64,000 nucleotides of DNA from an uncultured Eubacterium sp. (GTDB taxonomy: Bacteria; Bacillota; Clostridia; Lachnospirales; Lachnospiraceae), in contig CAJUHV010000010.1 in assembly GCA_910586445.1 (NCBI GenBank), forward strand, positions 13,179-77,178. Direction: 5' to 3'. Shown in pieces: positions 52,808 through 62,434 of this stretch. How positions within the stretch are numbered: position 1 is the stretch's first letter; every line of letters starts with the position of its first letter. A program made the translations under genes and the position numbers. The notes under the pieces were generated by a model. That model did not search any database. It had not been told where the DNA came from and saw nothing but the letters and a program-made list of their open reading frames with translations.

Positions 52808-54846
52808 AAGAGAATCTGACAATCGGATTTATTGGAAATCCAAACTGCGGAAAAACGACTTTATTCAACGCGTATACTGGTGCCAACTTAAAAGTTGCAA
52901 ACTGGCCTGGTGTAACTGTAGAAAAAGTAGAAAGTGCCATCCGTGACCATGATCTAAATATCCGTCTGGTTGACCTGCCTGGTACATACAGCCTGACTTC
53001 TTATACTATGGAAGAAACGGTTTCCAGACAATTTATATTAAGTGATGAGGTAGATGTCGTAATCAATGTAGCAGATGCCTCTGCCCTTGAACGCAGCCTC
53101 TATCTGACGCTGCAGCTTCTGGAACTGGGCAAGCCGATTGTACTGGCACTGAATATGATGGACATCGTAGAGAAACGGGGGATGGAGATCGATATGCACC
53201 GCCTGCCGGAAATGCTTGGAATCCCTGTCATACCCGTATCAGCCAGAAAACGTACCGGCCTGGATGCCCTGCTGCATGCTGCCGCACACCACAAAGACCG
53301 CACCAACCCGGACAGCCTGATCCACCACCACAAGCAGGCTGCACACCATATCCACAATCATCACTCGGAATATGCAATGGTCTACTCAGATGATATAGAG
53401 GATCATATAGACCGTATCATTCACGCACTGGCAGAAAAATATCCCGGCCTGAATAATAGTCGGTGGCATGCCATCAAGCTATTGGAGCAGGATACCGAAG
53501 TCACTGAAAAATATCCGGTTGACCTGCCTGACATACGAAATAAAAATTATGAATCCAGAATTATCAACGAAAAATATGACTTTATCGAAGAAATCATAGA
53601 TGAAGTACTGCTGCACAAACAGCAGCAGGATGCACTTACGGAACGTACTGACCGTGCATTGACCCACCCGGTTTTTGGCATACCGATCTTTTTAGGTATT
53701 ATGGCAGTCGTATTTTTCCTTACATTTACTGTCGGTGACTGGATCAAGGGTTATTTCGAGACAGCTATTGACTGGCTGTGCACTATGACAGAGCAGGGGC
53801 TTACTGCCATCCATACAAATGAGATCTTACAGTCGCTGGTCATTGACGGAATTATCGGCGGTGTAGGTACGATTGTCACCTTTCTGCCAAATATATTTAT
53901 CCTGTTTCTTGCACTGGCCTTTTTGGAAGACAGCGGCTACATGTCACGCGTCGCCTATGTAATGGAAGGTATTATGAGCCGTCTCGGGCTTTCCGGCAAG
54001 GCATTTATCCCTATGCTGCTCGGATTCGGCTGTACGGTTCCTGCAATTATGGCCTCACGCGCTCTGGAAAGCAGACGAGACCGCTATAAGGTCATGCTTG
54101 TGACGCCTTTTATGAGCTGCAATGCCAGACTTACTATATACATACTGTTTGCAGAAATGTTTTTTGGAAAACACGCCATGCTGGCTGCGTATTCCATGTA
54201 TTTAATCGGCATTGCCGTAGCTATCGCCGTATCTGTAGCACTGCACCTGCTTGACCACGAGGAGAGCGCCAATTATCTGTTAATCGAGCTGCCGGAATAC
54301 AAAATGCCGGATCTTCGCACTGTAGGTATTTATGTATGGGATAAAGTGAAGGATTATTTGGGAAAAGCCGGTACGACTATTTTTCTCGCAACACTGATTA
54401 TATGGGTACTGCTGAATTTTGGCCCTAATGGATATTCTGCCGACATGACTACAGGATTTGGAGCTATTATCGGCAGGTGGATGGTTCCGGTCTTTGCTCC
54501 GATCGGCCTCGGATTCTGGCAGATCGCAGTGGCACTGATAGCTGGTATCTCGGCAAAAGAAGTGGTCGTATCCAGCTGCGCTGTTTTATTCGGCATCGTA
54601 AATGCCAATTCCAGTGCCGGTATGGCAGAATTCTATGATGTACTGTCAGGAATCGGCTTTGGTGCGCTGAACGCATTCTGCCTGATGGTATTCTGCCTGC
54701 TTTATGTTCCCTGCGCAGCTGCACTTGCAACAATACAAAAAGAGTCTGGGAGCTGGCGGTGGACCGGATTTGTTACTGTGTTCCAGCTGGCAGTTGCATG
54801 GGCTGTTACTTTTATTGTGTATCGGATTGGTGTGGCATTTTTATAA
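52804..54846 (+). CDS. feoB: FeoB ferrous iron permease
   Basis: The 680-residue protein opens with a G domain: GFIGNPNCGKTTLF (G1), VTVEK (G2-like), VDLPGTYSL (G3) and LNMMD (G4). A membrane part of about 8-9 helices with the Gate motifs follows (MLLGFGCTVPAIMASR, then FMSCNARLTIY). Residues ~155-185 are histidine-rich (HHHKQAAHHIHNHH), which could bind metal in the cytoplasm. It imports Fe(II) under anaerobic conditions. Ends just before a hairpin at 54859. Confidence 0.95.
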   Translation: MKENLTIGFIGNPNCGKTTLFNAYTGANLKVANWPGVTVEKVESAIRDHDLNIRLVDLPGTYSLTSYTMEETVSRQFILSDEVDVVINVADASALERSLYLTLQLLELGKPIVLALNMMDIVEKRGMEIDMHRLPEMLGIPVIPVSARKRTGLDALLHAAAHHKDRTNPDSLIHHHKQAAHHIHNHHSEYAMVYSDDIEDHIDRIIHALAEKYPGLNNSRWHAIKLLEQDTEVTEKYPVDLPDIRNKNYESRIINEKYDFIEEIIDEVLLHKQQQDALTERTDRALTHPVFGIPIFLGIMAVVFFLTFTVGDWIKGYFETAIDWLCTMTEQGLTAIHTNEILQSLVIDGIIGGVGTIVTFLPNIFILFLALAFLEDSGYMSRVAYVMEGIMSRLGLSGKAFIPMLLGFGCTVPAIMASRALESRRDRYKVMLVTPFMSCNARLTIYILFAEMFFGKHAMLAAYSMYLIGIAVAIAVSVALHLLDHEESANYLLIELPEYKMPDLRTVGIYVWDKVKDYLGKAGTTIFLATLIIWVLLNFGPNGYSADMTTGFGAIIGRWMVPVFAPIGLGFWQIAVALIAGISAKEVVVSSCAVLFGIVNANSSAGMAEFYDVLSGIGFGALNAFCLMVFCLLYVPCAAALATIQKESGSWRWTGFVTVFQLAVAWAVTFIVYRIGVAFL

Positions 54847-54858
54847 ATGATGATTCAT

Positions 54859-54906
54859 CTGCGGTCTATTTATCCAGCATTTTTATTTTCGATATATAGA
54901 CCGCAG
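54859..54906 (+). terminator. Inverted repeat downstream of feoB
   Basis: CTGCGGTCTAT (54859-54869) and ATAGACCGCAG (54896-54906) are perfect 11-bp arms separated by 26 bases. There is no immediate T run, so intrinsic termination is only likely, not certain. It lies between feoB and the convergent Gfo/Idh gene at 55040. Confidence 0.45.
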
Positions 54907-55039
54907 CATGCTGATATATAAAAAAACATTTGACACGTTTTGACAATTTAGAGTTGTTCCCGATCAGAACATTTGTTTGTATTATAATACTACACTCCAC
55001 GCATGATTGTCAAGCCCTTTTCTAAAACTTCTTTCCTTT

Positions 55040-56002
55040 TCACTCACATGGAAACCGCATCCCCCATGTTTTTCTGGCCTCATCCAGAATCCTCATCATA
55101 CGTACTGTCTCACTATGCGGCATTTCTGCACACTCTGTCTGCCCGGCTTCAATCGCCCGTGCGCAGGCAAGGATCTCATATTCATATCCATTGATCTGTT
55201 CCGGCACTTGATAGCACGTCATCTTGTTCCCTTCGTATACGCGGATATTCGTACAATTACTTACGCTGTCCACTTCCAAATATCCTTTGTCACCGTATAT
55301 GGTGCCATGATTTTTCATATGCGCCAGCATATTGCTATGCAGGACAGCCATTTTGCTGCCTTCAAAAATCAGGGTGATGCTGTTCATCCAGTCCACGCCT
55401 TCTGGAGATAATACTGCACTGGAATGGATTTTTTCAATGTTTCCCGGAAATACCTGCAGTGCAAAATTAATCGGATAAACTCCAAGGTCCAGCAGTGCGC
55501 CGCCCGCCAGCTCAGGGCTGCGCAGCCTCTCGATTGTAGACAGGGGCGCGCCAAAGTCTGCCTCTACAGACTGCACCTCGCCGATCGCACCCTGCGCGAG
55601 CAGCTTTTGTATCATATTCCGGCTAGGCATATACCGCGGCCAGAACGCCTCTGCCAACAGCAGCCCCTTTTTCCCTGCAATCTGAATCAATTCCTCTGCC
55701 TGCGCCGCATTGACTGTAAATGCCTTCTCCAGCAGAACATGTTTTCCATGCTCCAGACACAGCTTCGCATGCTGATAATGGTGTGAGTGCGGAGAGGCTA
55801 CATATACCAGCTCCGCCTGCGGATCTTCTGCCAGCTCGCCGTACGATCCATAATGCTTTTCAAATCCCCATTTTTCTGCAAATGCTTCTGCCCTCTCACT
55901 GCTTCTGGAGGCTGCTGCATAGCACTCAATTCCTTCCAGCTGTACTGCTGCCCGCGCTATTTGATTTGCAATCCCTCCTGGTGCCAAAATCGAAAGTTTC
56001 AT
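55040..56002 (-). CDS. Gfo/Idh/MocA-family oxidoreductase
   Basis: 320 residues. The N-terminal Rossmann turn is SILAPGGIANQIARA, then YVASPHSHHYQHAKLCLEHGKHVLLEK (the conserved lysine in EK). GGALLDLGVYPINFAL is in the substrate-binding half. The protein is typical of dihydrodiol- or glucose-fructose-type NAD(P) oxidoreductases. It is unrelated in position to the glycan-cluster member at 14102. Start after AAAGAGG. It is the last gene before the SDR gene in the same direction. Substrate unknown. Confidence 0.87.
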   Translation of the reverse strand: MKLSILAPGGIANQIARAAVQLEGIECYAAASRSSERAEAFAEKWGFEKHYGSYGELAEDPQAELVYVASPHSHHYQHAKLCLEHGKHVLLEKAFTVNAAQAEELIQIAGKKGLLLAEAFWPRYMPSRNMIQKLLAQGAIGEVQSVEADFGAPLSTIERLRSPELAGGALLDLGVYPINFALQVFPGNIEKIHSSAVLSPEGVDWMNSITLIFEGSKMAVLHSNMLAHMKNHGTIYGDKGYLEVDSVSNCTNIRVYEGNKMTCYQVPEQINGYEYEILACARAIEAGQTECAEMPHSETVRMMRILDEARKTWGMRFPCE

Positions 56003-56060
56003 GCTTTATACCTCTTTCATTTTTATTTTACTTTTTATTTTGTCTATTATCTGCAGAGAT

Positions 56061-56801
56061 TTATATTTTGTTTTTGACTTTCCTGATCCGATGGATCTGC
56101 GGCTTGAGTACAAGATCTGCTGCTACTGCTCCATCTCGCTGGCTCAATATAAATTCTACAGCCCCTGCCACCTCTTTTGGCAGCAGATAAGATGACGGCT
56201 CATCGCCTTCCCTAAAATCTGCGCTGCGGTATAGATTTGTCTTAGTCATGTCAGGATAAACAGCTGATACTTTTACACCGTATTTACGTGCTTCGTCAAA
56301 AAGGCTGTGTGTAAAGCTGGCAAGTCCTGCCTTTGTGGCACCATAAGCACAGCCGTGCGGGTTTGATTCGTTTGCCGTCACCGAGGCAATATTTATAATA
56401 TAGCCCGCATGCTTTTTCAAGTCACGCAGCAGCTGTTGTGTCAGTATCATCGGCACTTCCAGATTTGTCCGTACCAGCTCCTGTATTTTCTTGGGATTTA
56501 ATTCCTCGTGCAGCCCGTAATATCCGACTCCGGCATTATTTACCAGCACCTGTACTTTATTGCACGCTGCAATCTGCCTGACATAGCCGCACATGGATTC
56601 GGTATGGAGCAGGTCGCAGGTGATTGGATGATATCCCTCTTCTTCCCAGAGCTGCTTCTGCGTAAAATCTCTCCCAAATCCAAAGACTTCATACCCAAGC
56701 CGGTGCAGTGTCCTGCTGATTTCCAGACCGATGCCCGATGAGGCTCCTGTAACAATTGCCGCTGCTTTTTCCTTATTTATTGTTTCCATGCTTTTTTCCA
56801 T
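56061..56801 (-). CDS. Short-chain dehydrogenase/reductase
   Basis: The 246-residue protein has the SDR cofactor motif VTGASSGIGLEISR, the NNAGVGYYG block and the active-site YGATKAG (Y-x-x-x-K). NIASVTANES is the catalytic serine region. It is probably an NADP(H)-dependent reductase of carbonyl compounds. Start after GGAG. It lies between the SPL-like gene and the Gfo/Idh gene and may be cotranscribed with either; the substrate is not deducible. Confidence 0.9.
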   Translation of the reverse strand: MEKSMETINKEKAAAIVTGASSGIGLEISRTLHRLGYEVFGFGRDFTQKQLWEEEGYHPITCDLLHTESMCGYVRQIAACNKVQVLVNNAGVGYYGLHEELNPKKIQELVRTNLEVPMILTQQLLRDLKKHAGYIINIASVTANESNPHGCAYGATKAGLASFTHSLFDEARKYGVKVSAVYPDMTKTNLYRSADFREGDEPSSYLLPKEVAGAVEFILSQRDGAVAADLVLKPQIHRIRKVKNKI

Positions 56802-56825
56802 TTTTTATCCGCTCCAATTTACCGC

Positions 56826-57848
56826 TTATTCTCTCCATAAAAATATTTTTTCCATCGGAATCCTCTCCTTCAGGCGGCCGACCAGCTGCCGCTCCATCCG
56901 CTCCATCAGTTCGTCAGGATAGTGGTAATATCCCTGATCATTCTGGTACGGAAACCATGCGACCACGGAATCCGGCTCCTGCTTTCGCATCTTCTTTAAA
57001 TAATCCTGGGAAATGCGGAATGTCCCGACGCTTACATCCACAATTTTCTCCAGATCTATTCTGTACAAAACCTCATCCATCATTGCTGCATAGCATTCCT
57101 GCCATCCTTTTAAATAAATCATAGGATCAAAGCACAGGCGTACCTGATGCCCCAGACGTACTGCCCATGCCGCACAGTCGATCCGCTGTGCCAGTGAAGG
57201 CGTACCATGCTCATATGCCTCAATCACTTTCTGCGGCGACAGTGTAAATGCATAAATCACGCCCGGCAGAGGCTCCTGCTCTATAAAAAACTGCTTTCCT
57301 GCGTATTTTGTGCGTATCTCTATATTCAGCCTGTCTGCATAGCCTGCTGCAAATCTGCACCACTCTTTCGCATATCCTGCCGCCTGCTCAAGAGCCAGCA
57401 GGTCTGTATCATAGGAAACGCACAAATAAACAGGATGCTCCGCCAGCAGCTTCTCCAGCTCGTTAAAAATATCCTCAATATTTACAAATACTACGATATT
57501 GGCGGATGGATACATGCCTTTCAGATAACAGTATTCACAGTCAAAAATGCAGTTCATGATACAGGAAGCATAATAAAAAAATTCATTTCCAAAGCTCTGG
57601 CATACAGGCGCTCCCTGATAAATAAGATTTCCTTCTTTGCGTGCCAGAATCAGATTCTGCGACTGGTGCTGAAGCAGATAGTTCTGTCCCCTGCGGCAGA
57701 ATACATCCTTATAATGGCTGATTTCAATAACGGACGCCGCCGGATATTTCTCTAATATACGCTTTGTCCGCGGATGATTTATAATCGAATTTTCTACGTA
57801 TATATGTGAAAAAAATGTACTAAAATAATGATTTTCGAAATGTTTCAA
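56826..57848 (-). CDS. Spore photoproduct lyase-like radical SAM protein
   Basis: The SPL fold is supported by CIFDCEYCYLKG (CX3CX2C radical SAM cluster) and the flanking blocks SHYKDVFCRRGQNYLL, FYYASCIMN and VSYDTDLLALEQ. The family repairs the spore photoproduct in spore DNA. A TTG near 57848 is a possible start (AAGGAA upstream); the frame is open to 57899. It overlaps the nucleosidase-like gene (57820-58755) in another frame, so translation is probably coupled. Context supports a spore-former; DNA-repair specificity is inferred. Confidence 0.8.
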   Translation of the reverse strand: MKHFENHYFSTFFSHIYVENSIINHPRTKRILEKYPAASVIEISHYKDVFCRRGQNYLLQHQSQNLILARKEGNLIYQGAPVCQSFGNEFFYYASCIMNCIFDCEYCYLKGMYPSANIVVFVNIEDIFNELEKLLAEHPVYLCVSYDTDLLALEQAAGYAKEWCRFAAGYADRLNIEIRTKYAGKQFFIEQEPLPGVIYAFTLSPQKVIEAYEHGTPSLAQRIDCAAWAVRLGHQVRLCFDPMIYLKGWQECYAAMMDEVLYRIDLEKIVDVSVGTFRISQDYLKKMRKQEPDSVVAWFPYQNDQGYYHYPDELMERMERQLVGRLKERIPMEKIFLWRE

Positions 57849-58755
57849 AACACCGCTTTCCTTCCCTTTTATCCCTGCATGGGAGCATGCCCTGCGCATA
57901 CATATTTTGTATGACGGCTTTGTAGTCCATGCCGGACAGATACAGATACCGTATATGCTGTTTCAGTGAATTTTCCATTGACTTTGAACAGTGCAGATCT
58001 GTGCATACCTGATCGATCCATGCCTTTTCCTGACTTTCTTCCAAGTCTGAGCTTTTCCGCTCTGGACTTATGCCGTCCTTTTTCTGCTTTTTCGCAAAAC
58101 TCAGTTTCCCCTGTCCGAACACTGAATCCGTATATCCTGCATGCCTGCCGTCCTGCCGGATGCACATCAGCTGCCGCACAAAGCCTATGATCTCATGCCC
58201 ATATGCTGCCATCAGCTGCCCTGTATGCTGCCTGATATTTTCCTTAACTTCACCGCAGTCCGATATCATTTTTATAAATGCCATCTGATGCGGGCCAAAA
58301 AAATTTGCGCCTGCCTGATAGACTGCCGCCGCCTCCATATCAAAAAGAGAAATGCACGGCACGTTTATTTCCTGTTTACATCCTGTCCACGGCCTCATCC
58401 CCGTCATAAGGCCTGCTTCTTGAAAAAAATGCCGGTATAAAAGATCAGGATAAAATGTCATCCCTGTCGCCTGCTCTACAATCTTATTTACGAGAAAAAT
58501 TCCTTCCCTTTTTCCAATGCCTGCACAGATTCCGGCATTCAGGAGAAAATCATCTGTATTGGGCTTATATTTCGTGCATATGCTGCTGACAGCTGCCGAA
58601 GCTGCTATTTCCCCTATGCCGGTGATCGTAAGCCGAAGCCCTGCCTCTTCCTGATAAAAATGCTGGAAACAGGTACATTCCATAACCTTTTTCAGCCCGA
58701 AGTTTTTTATAAAAATTTCTGCCTCGCAGTACGCTGCCGTAAAAATATAAATCAT
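57820..58755 (-). CDS. Nucleoside phosphorylase superfamily protein
   Basis: 311 residues. IFTAAYCEAEIFIK and ITGIGEIAAS begin the protein. NAGICAGIG and the catalytic-type SLFDMEAAAVYQ block are characteristic of MTA/SAH nucleosidases and purine phosphorylases. The last ~100 residues are a basic extension of unknown role. It overlaps the SPL-like gene by a few dozen bases and so is probably functionally linked, perhaps salvaging a nucleoside product. Weak ribosome binding site. Specific substrate unknown. Confidence 0.78.
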   Translation of the reverse strand: MIYIFTAAYCEAEIFIKNFGLKKVMECTCFQHFYQEEAGLRLTITGIGEIAASAAVSSICTKYKPNTDDFLLNAGICAGIGKREGIFLVNKIVEQATGMTFYPDLLYRHFFQEAGLMTGMRPWTGCKQEINVPCISLFDMEAAAVYQAGANFFGPHQMAFIKMISDCGEVKENIRQHTGQLMAAYGHEIIGFVRQLMCIRQDGRHAGYTDSVFGQGKLSFAKKQKKDGISPERKSSDLEESQEKAWIDQVCTDLHCSKSMENSLKQHIRYLYLSGMDYKAVIQNMYAQGMLPCRDKREGKRCFETFRKSLF

Positions 58756-58796
58756 AGCTGTGCCCCATTAAAATTTGATTATACTTATAGCTGCTG

Positions 58797-58863
58797 CAAA
58801 AAAAGAGAATTTATCCTGATAAAAGCCTATGCTGCCTGCACTGCCCGATCAGGATAAATTCTC
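58797..58863 (-). terminator. Rho-independent terminator of gpmI
   Basis: GAGAATTTATCCTGAT (58805-58820) and ATCAGGATAAATTCTC (58848-58863) form a perfect 16-bp stem. On the minus strand it is followed by a run of seven T (58798-58804). It clearly ends gpmI transcription. Confidence 0.9.
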
Positions 58864-58869
58864 CATTGT

Positions 58870-60411
58870 TTATTTCGCTGTCAGCAGAGATTTTCCTGTC
58901 ATCTCTGCCGGTTTTTCCATACCCATCATCTCAATCATCGTCGGCACGATATCTGCCAGACATCCGCCTTCCCTTAACGTATAGGCCGGATCATAATTTA
59001 CTAAAATAAACGGCACTGGATTGGTTGTATGCGCGGTAAACGGCACACCTGTTTCATAGTCAACCAGCTGCTCTGCATTGCCGTGGTCAGCGCAGATAAA
59101 CATCTGTCCGTCTACTTCTAACAGTGCCTCTACTGCCCTGCCTACGCAGTGGTCAACTGCCTCTACTGCTTTTTTTGCAGCCTCCATAACTCCGGTATGG
59201 CCTACCATATCTGGATTTGCGAAATTTATGATAATCACATCGTATTTCTTCGAACGGATTGCTTCGCACAATTTGTCGCATACTGCAGGTGCGCTCATCT
59301 CCGGCTGCAGGTCGTATGTGGCAACCTTTGGAGAATTTACAAGAATCCGGTCTTCTCCTTCGTTCGGCTCTTCTACACCGCCGTTAAAGAAAAATGTCAC
59401 ATGTGCGTATTTTTCTGTTTCTGCAATTCTTGCCTGTGTCTTGCCGTTTGCCGCAAGGAATTGTCCAAATGTATTGTCCAGCTCCACTTTTTTAAACGCG
59501 ATCTCTTTGTTTGGAATCGTCACGTCATATTCTGTAAAGCATACATATTTCACCTGTTTTCTGGCTCCGCGGTCAAATCCGTCAAAATCATCGCAGCAGA
59601 ATACCCTGGAAATCTCCCGCGCACGGTCCGGCCTAAAGTTGAAAAAGATAACGGAATCCTGATCTTTTACAACTGCTGTCGGAGCACCGTCTTTTTCAAT
59701 TACGGTAGGCATTACAAATTCATCCGTCTTGTCATCGTCATAAGAAGCCTGCATTGCCGCCACCGGGTCCTGTGCTTTTACTCCTTCTCCCTTTGTCAGA
59801 GCAAGGTATGCCTTTTCGACTCTGTCCCAGCGGTTGTCGCGGTCCATGGCATAATATCTGCCCGAAATCGTGGCAATCTCTCCGATACCGATTTCTGCCA
59901 TCTTATCCACCAGTGCCTGTACAAAACCTTTGCCGGATGACGGTGCCGTGTCACGTCCGTCCATAAAGCAGTGTACATATACATTCTTTAAGCCCTCGCG
60001 TTTTGCAAGCTCTAACAGGCCGTACAGGTGCGTATTATGGCTGTGCACGCCTCCGTCAGATAAAAGGCCGAACAAATGCAGGTCTGAATTATTTTTCCTG
60101 CAGTTATCTACTGCTGCTAACAGTGCTTCATTTTTAAAGAATTCGCCGTCTTCGATCTCTTTTGTAATTCTGGTAAGCTCCTGATATACGATACGGCCTG
60201 CACCCATATTCAGATGCCCTACCTCAGAATTTCCCATCTGTCCGTCCGGCAGCCCTACTGCAAGCCCGCTGGCATAGCCTTTTACAAATGGATAATCTTT
60301 CATTAATTTGTCAATTACAGGTGTATTTCCCTGTACGACAGCATTTCCTTCCTGCGTATCGTTTAATCCAAAGCCGTCCAAAATCATCAATACCGTAGGT
60401 TTCTTGCTCAT
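58870..60411 (-). CDS. gpmI: 2,3-bisphosphoglycerate-independent phosphoglycerate mutase
   Basis: The 513-residue protein opens LMILDGFGLNDTQEGNAV, with MGNSEVGHLNMGAGR (the phospho-acceptor serine region) and later CADHGNAEQLVDYETG. These are the two-metal phosphatase-like motifs. It converts 3-phosphoglycerate to 2-phosphoglycerate in glycolysis without cofactor. A strong terminator follows and a promoter precedes it, so it is a single-gene unit. Confidence 0.96.
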   Translation of the reverse strand: MSKKPTVLMILDGFGLNDTQEGNAVVQGNTPVIDKLMKDYPFVKGYASGLAVGLPDGQMGNSEVGHLNMGAGRIVYQELTRITKEIEDGEFFKNEALLAAVDNCRKNNSDLHLFGLLSDGGVHSHNTHLYGLLELAKREGLKNVYVHCFMDGRDTAPSSGKGFVQALVDKMAEIGIGEIATISGRYYAMDRDNRWDRVEKAYLALTKGEGVKAQDPVAAMQASYDDDKTDEFVMPTVIEKDGAPTAVVKDQDSVIFFNFRPDRAREISRVFCCDDFDGFDRGARKQVKYVCFTEYDVTIPNKEIAFKKVELDNTFGQFLAANGKTQARIAETEKYAHVTFFFNGGVEEPNEGEDRILVNSPKVATYDLQPEMSAPAVCDKLCEAIRSKKYDVIIINFANPDMVGHTGVMEAAKKAVEAVDHCVGRAVEALLEVDGQMFICADHGNAEQLVDYETGVPFTAHTTNPVPFILVNYDPAYTLREGGCLADIVPTMIEMMGMEKPAEMTGKSLLTAK

Positions 60412-60471
60412 ATCTTTTTCCTCTTCCTTTTCCCTTTTTCTATTTCCATAATAAAAATACTCCTAATATAT

Positions 60472-60500
60472 AAAATACCACGTTGCGTCAGATTTCTCAA
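60472..60500 (-). promoter_or_regulatory. Candidate gpmI promoter
   Basis: On the minus strand TTGAGA (60495-60500), 17-bp spacer, TATTTT (60472-60477). It lies ~60 bp before the gpmI start, between MATE stop and gpmI. Confidence 0.45.
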
Positions 60501-60517
60501 CTCAAATTTACAAATTC

Positions 60518-61927
60518 CTATGCTGCTCCATGCTCTTCTGCTTCGATGCCTGCCTGTAAGACTTTTAACTGGTGTGATTCTTTAAGAAGCATTGCCCCGG
60601 CAACAAGAAACGCCACAAAATCTGCAACCGGTGCCGCATACATTGCTCCATCCAGTCCGAAAAATTTTGGCAGGATAATTAAAAGCGGCATTAAAAACAA
60701 AATCTGCCTGGTCAGCGACATCAGCGCGCCTGCCGCCGCCTTTCCGATCGAGGTATACATATTGGCTACAATCGGCTGAAACTGGTTTGCAAAGGTAAAA
60801 AATAAGTATATTTTAAAATATCTTTCTGCAAATATAAAATATTCTTCGCTTTCCTGTCCAAACAGGCCGATAATCTGCCTTGGAAAAATCTGAAAGCACA
60901 AAAATGCGATAATCGAAATAACCGTCGCACAGGCAATGGATTTCCATACCACCTCCCGCACGCGCTGATACTGCTTCGCACCATAGTTAAAACTTACAAT
61001 CGGCTGCATTCCCTGCGAAATGCCGATTACTATGGAAAAAAATATCATGCCTACTTTTGATATAATGCCTGCGCAGGCAAGCGGAATATCACTGCCGTAT
61101 TTTGACGTACTTCCATAAAACGTCAATACATTATTTAAAACAATCTGCACTGCCATCATTGCAAGCTGGTTGATACACGGTGACATTCCAAGCTTTGCAA
61201 TATTTCCCCAGCAGGCGGCCGCCGGCTTTAAATACTCCCTCCCAAGCTGCACCGTCTTAAACCGTGTCAGGTACAAGGCTACCAGTACCGCAGATACAAC
61301 CTGTCCGATTACGGTTGCCCACGCCGCACCTTCTATACCCAGATAAAATACCTTCATAAACACAGCATCCAGAACCGTATTTACAATCGCCCCGATCAGC
61401 GTACACAGCATCGAAAAACGCGGACTGCCGTCTGCCCGTACCAGATTCGATCCGCCTGTCGTAAAAATCAGAAACGGAAATCCAAAAGATGTAATGCCTG
61501 TATACGTCAGTGAATACGCCAATGTCTGGTCTGTCGCTCCAAATGCCTCCATCATCGGCCTTAAAAATATTTTTGTTATAATACAGAGTGCCATTCCGAT
61601 TGCAAAACACATGCTGATCGCATTGCCTGCATATTTTGCCGCCTTTTCCCTGTCTCCGCGGCCCATATTCAGATTAAAATTTGCTGCTCCGCCGATACCG
61701 CACATCAGCGAAATCGCCGTACAGCTTATCGTCAGCGGGAATGCCACGTTCGTCGCCGCATTGCCGAGCATACCGACATAATGCCCGATAAAAAACTGAT
61801 CCACAATATTATACAGCGCGCTGACCAGCATTGCGATAATACTCGGTATCGCAAATTCCGCCAATAATGTACCGACTGGCTTTACGCCGAGCGGATTTTC
61901 TGCCTTATTTATCATTTGTGCTGCCAT
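60518..61927 (-). CDS. MATE-family efflux transporter
   Basis: Start at 61927 after GGAAGGGG; the frame is open further upstream but unsupported. The 469-residue, 12-helix protein has NPLGVKPVGTLLAEFAIP at the N-terminus and MLVSALYNIVDQFFIGHYVG, both typical of DinF/NorM-like MATE proteins. It exports drugs or metabolites with sodium or proton antiport. The gene starts just downstream of lspA in the same direction. Confidence 0.88.
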   Translation of the reverse strand: MAAQMINKAENPLGVKPVGTLLAEFAIPSIIAMLVSALYNIVDQFFIGHYVGMLGNAATNVAFPLTISCTAISLMCGIGGAANFNLNMGRGDREKAAKYAGNAISMCFAIGMALCIITKIFLRPMMEAFGATDQTLAYSLTYTGITSFGFPFLIFTTGGSNLVRADGSPRFSMLCTLIGAIVNTVLDAVFMKVFYLGIEGAAWATVIGQVVSAVLVALYLTRFKTVQLGREYLKPAAACWGNIAKLGMSPCINQLAMMAVQIVLNNVLTFYGSTSKYGSDIPLACAGIISKVGMIFFSIVIGISQGMQPIVSFNYGAKQYQRVREVVWKSIACATVISIIAFLCFQIFPRQIIGLFGQESEEYFIFAERYFKIYLFFTFANQFQPIVANMYTSIGKAAAGALMSLTRQILFLMPLLIILPKFFGLDGAMYAAPVADFVAFLVAGAMLLKESHQLKVLQAGIEAEEHGAA

Positions 61928-61953
61928 GGCACCCCTTCCTTTCCAATACTCCT

Positions 61954-62433
61954 TTACAAATCGCCCTGTGGCGATAACGTTTTCTTTGCAATTACCTGTG
62001 CTGCACATAACACTGCTCCAGTAAAAACAAAAAAATCTGCCGCATTAAATACCAGCCTGCAAAACCGCTTCGGCCCAAAGCCAAAGCTCAAATAATCTAC
62101 CACATGGCCTTTTGTCAGCCGGTCGTACAGATTGCTCAATCCCCCGCCTGCCATAAAAGCCAGTCCAAGCTTCAAAATGCCCGTCTCCTGTCTATGCAGC
62201 ATATGGCACAGTGCTGCCGATACAGTGCCCAGAACCGCCCCATGTATGCAGAGCATAATCCCGGGACGGCTGCTCAGCAGATTACCTGCCGCTCCTGTAT
62301 TATAATATTTTTTTAAAATAATCCTGCCGCCTGCAAGCGGACGCCGCTCTTTGAGTGTCCGCACCCGGTCCATATGTCTTTTCACACAGCATTCCGATAA
62401 AAAAATACTAATGATAATAATTATATACAGCAT
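61954..62433 (-). CDS. lspA: Signal peptidase II
   Basis: Start at 62433 (MLYIIII), 1 base after the hydG stop, giving 159 residues. There are four hydrophobic helices, and the catalytic aspartates lie in NLYDRLTKGHVVDYL and VFNAADFFVFTG. LspA cleaves lipoprotein signal peptides in the membrane. It follows hydG immediately, so the two genes appear cotranscribed. Confidence 0.88.
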   Translation of the reverse strand: MLYIIIIISIFLSECCVKRHMDRVRTLKERRPLAGGRIILKKYYNTGAAGNLLSSRPGIMLCIHGAVLGTVSAALCHMLHRQETGILKLGLAFMAGGGLSNLYDRLTKGHVVDYLSFGFGPKRFCRLVFNAADFFVFTGAVLCAAQVIAKKTLSPQGDL

Positions 62434-62434
62434 A

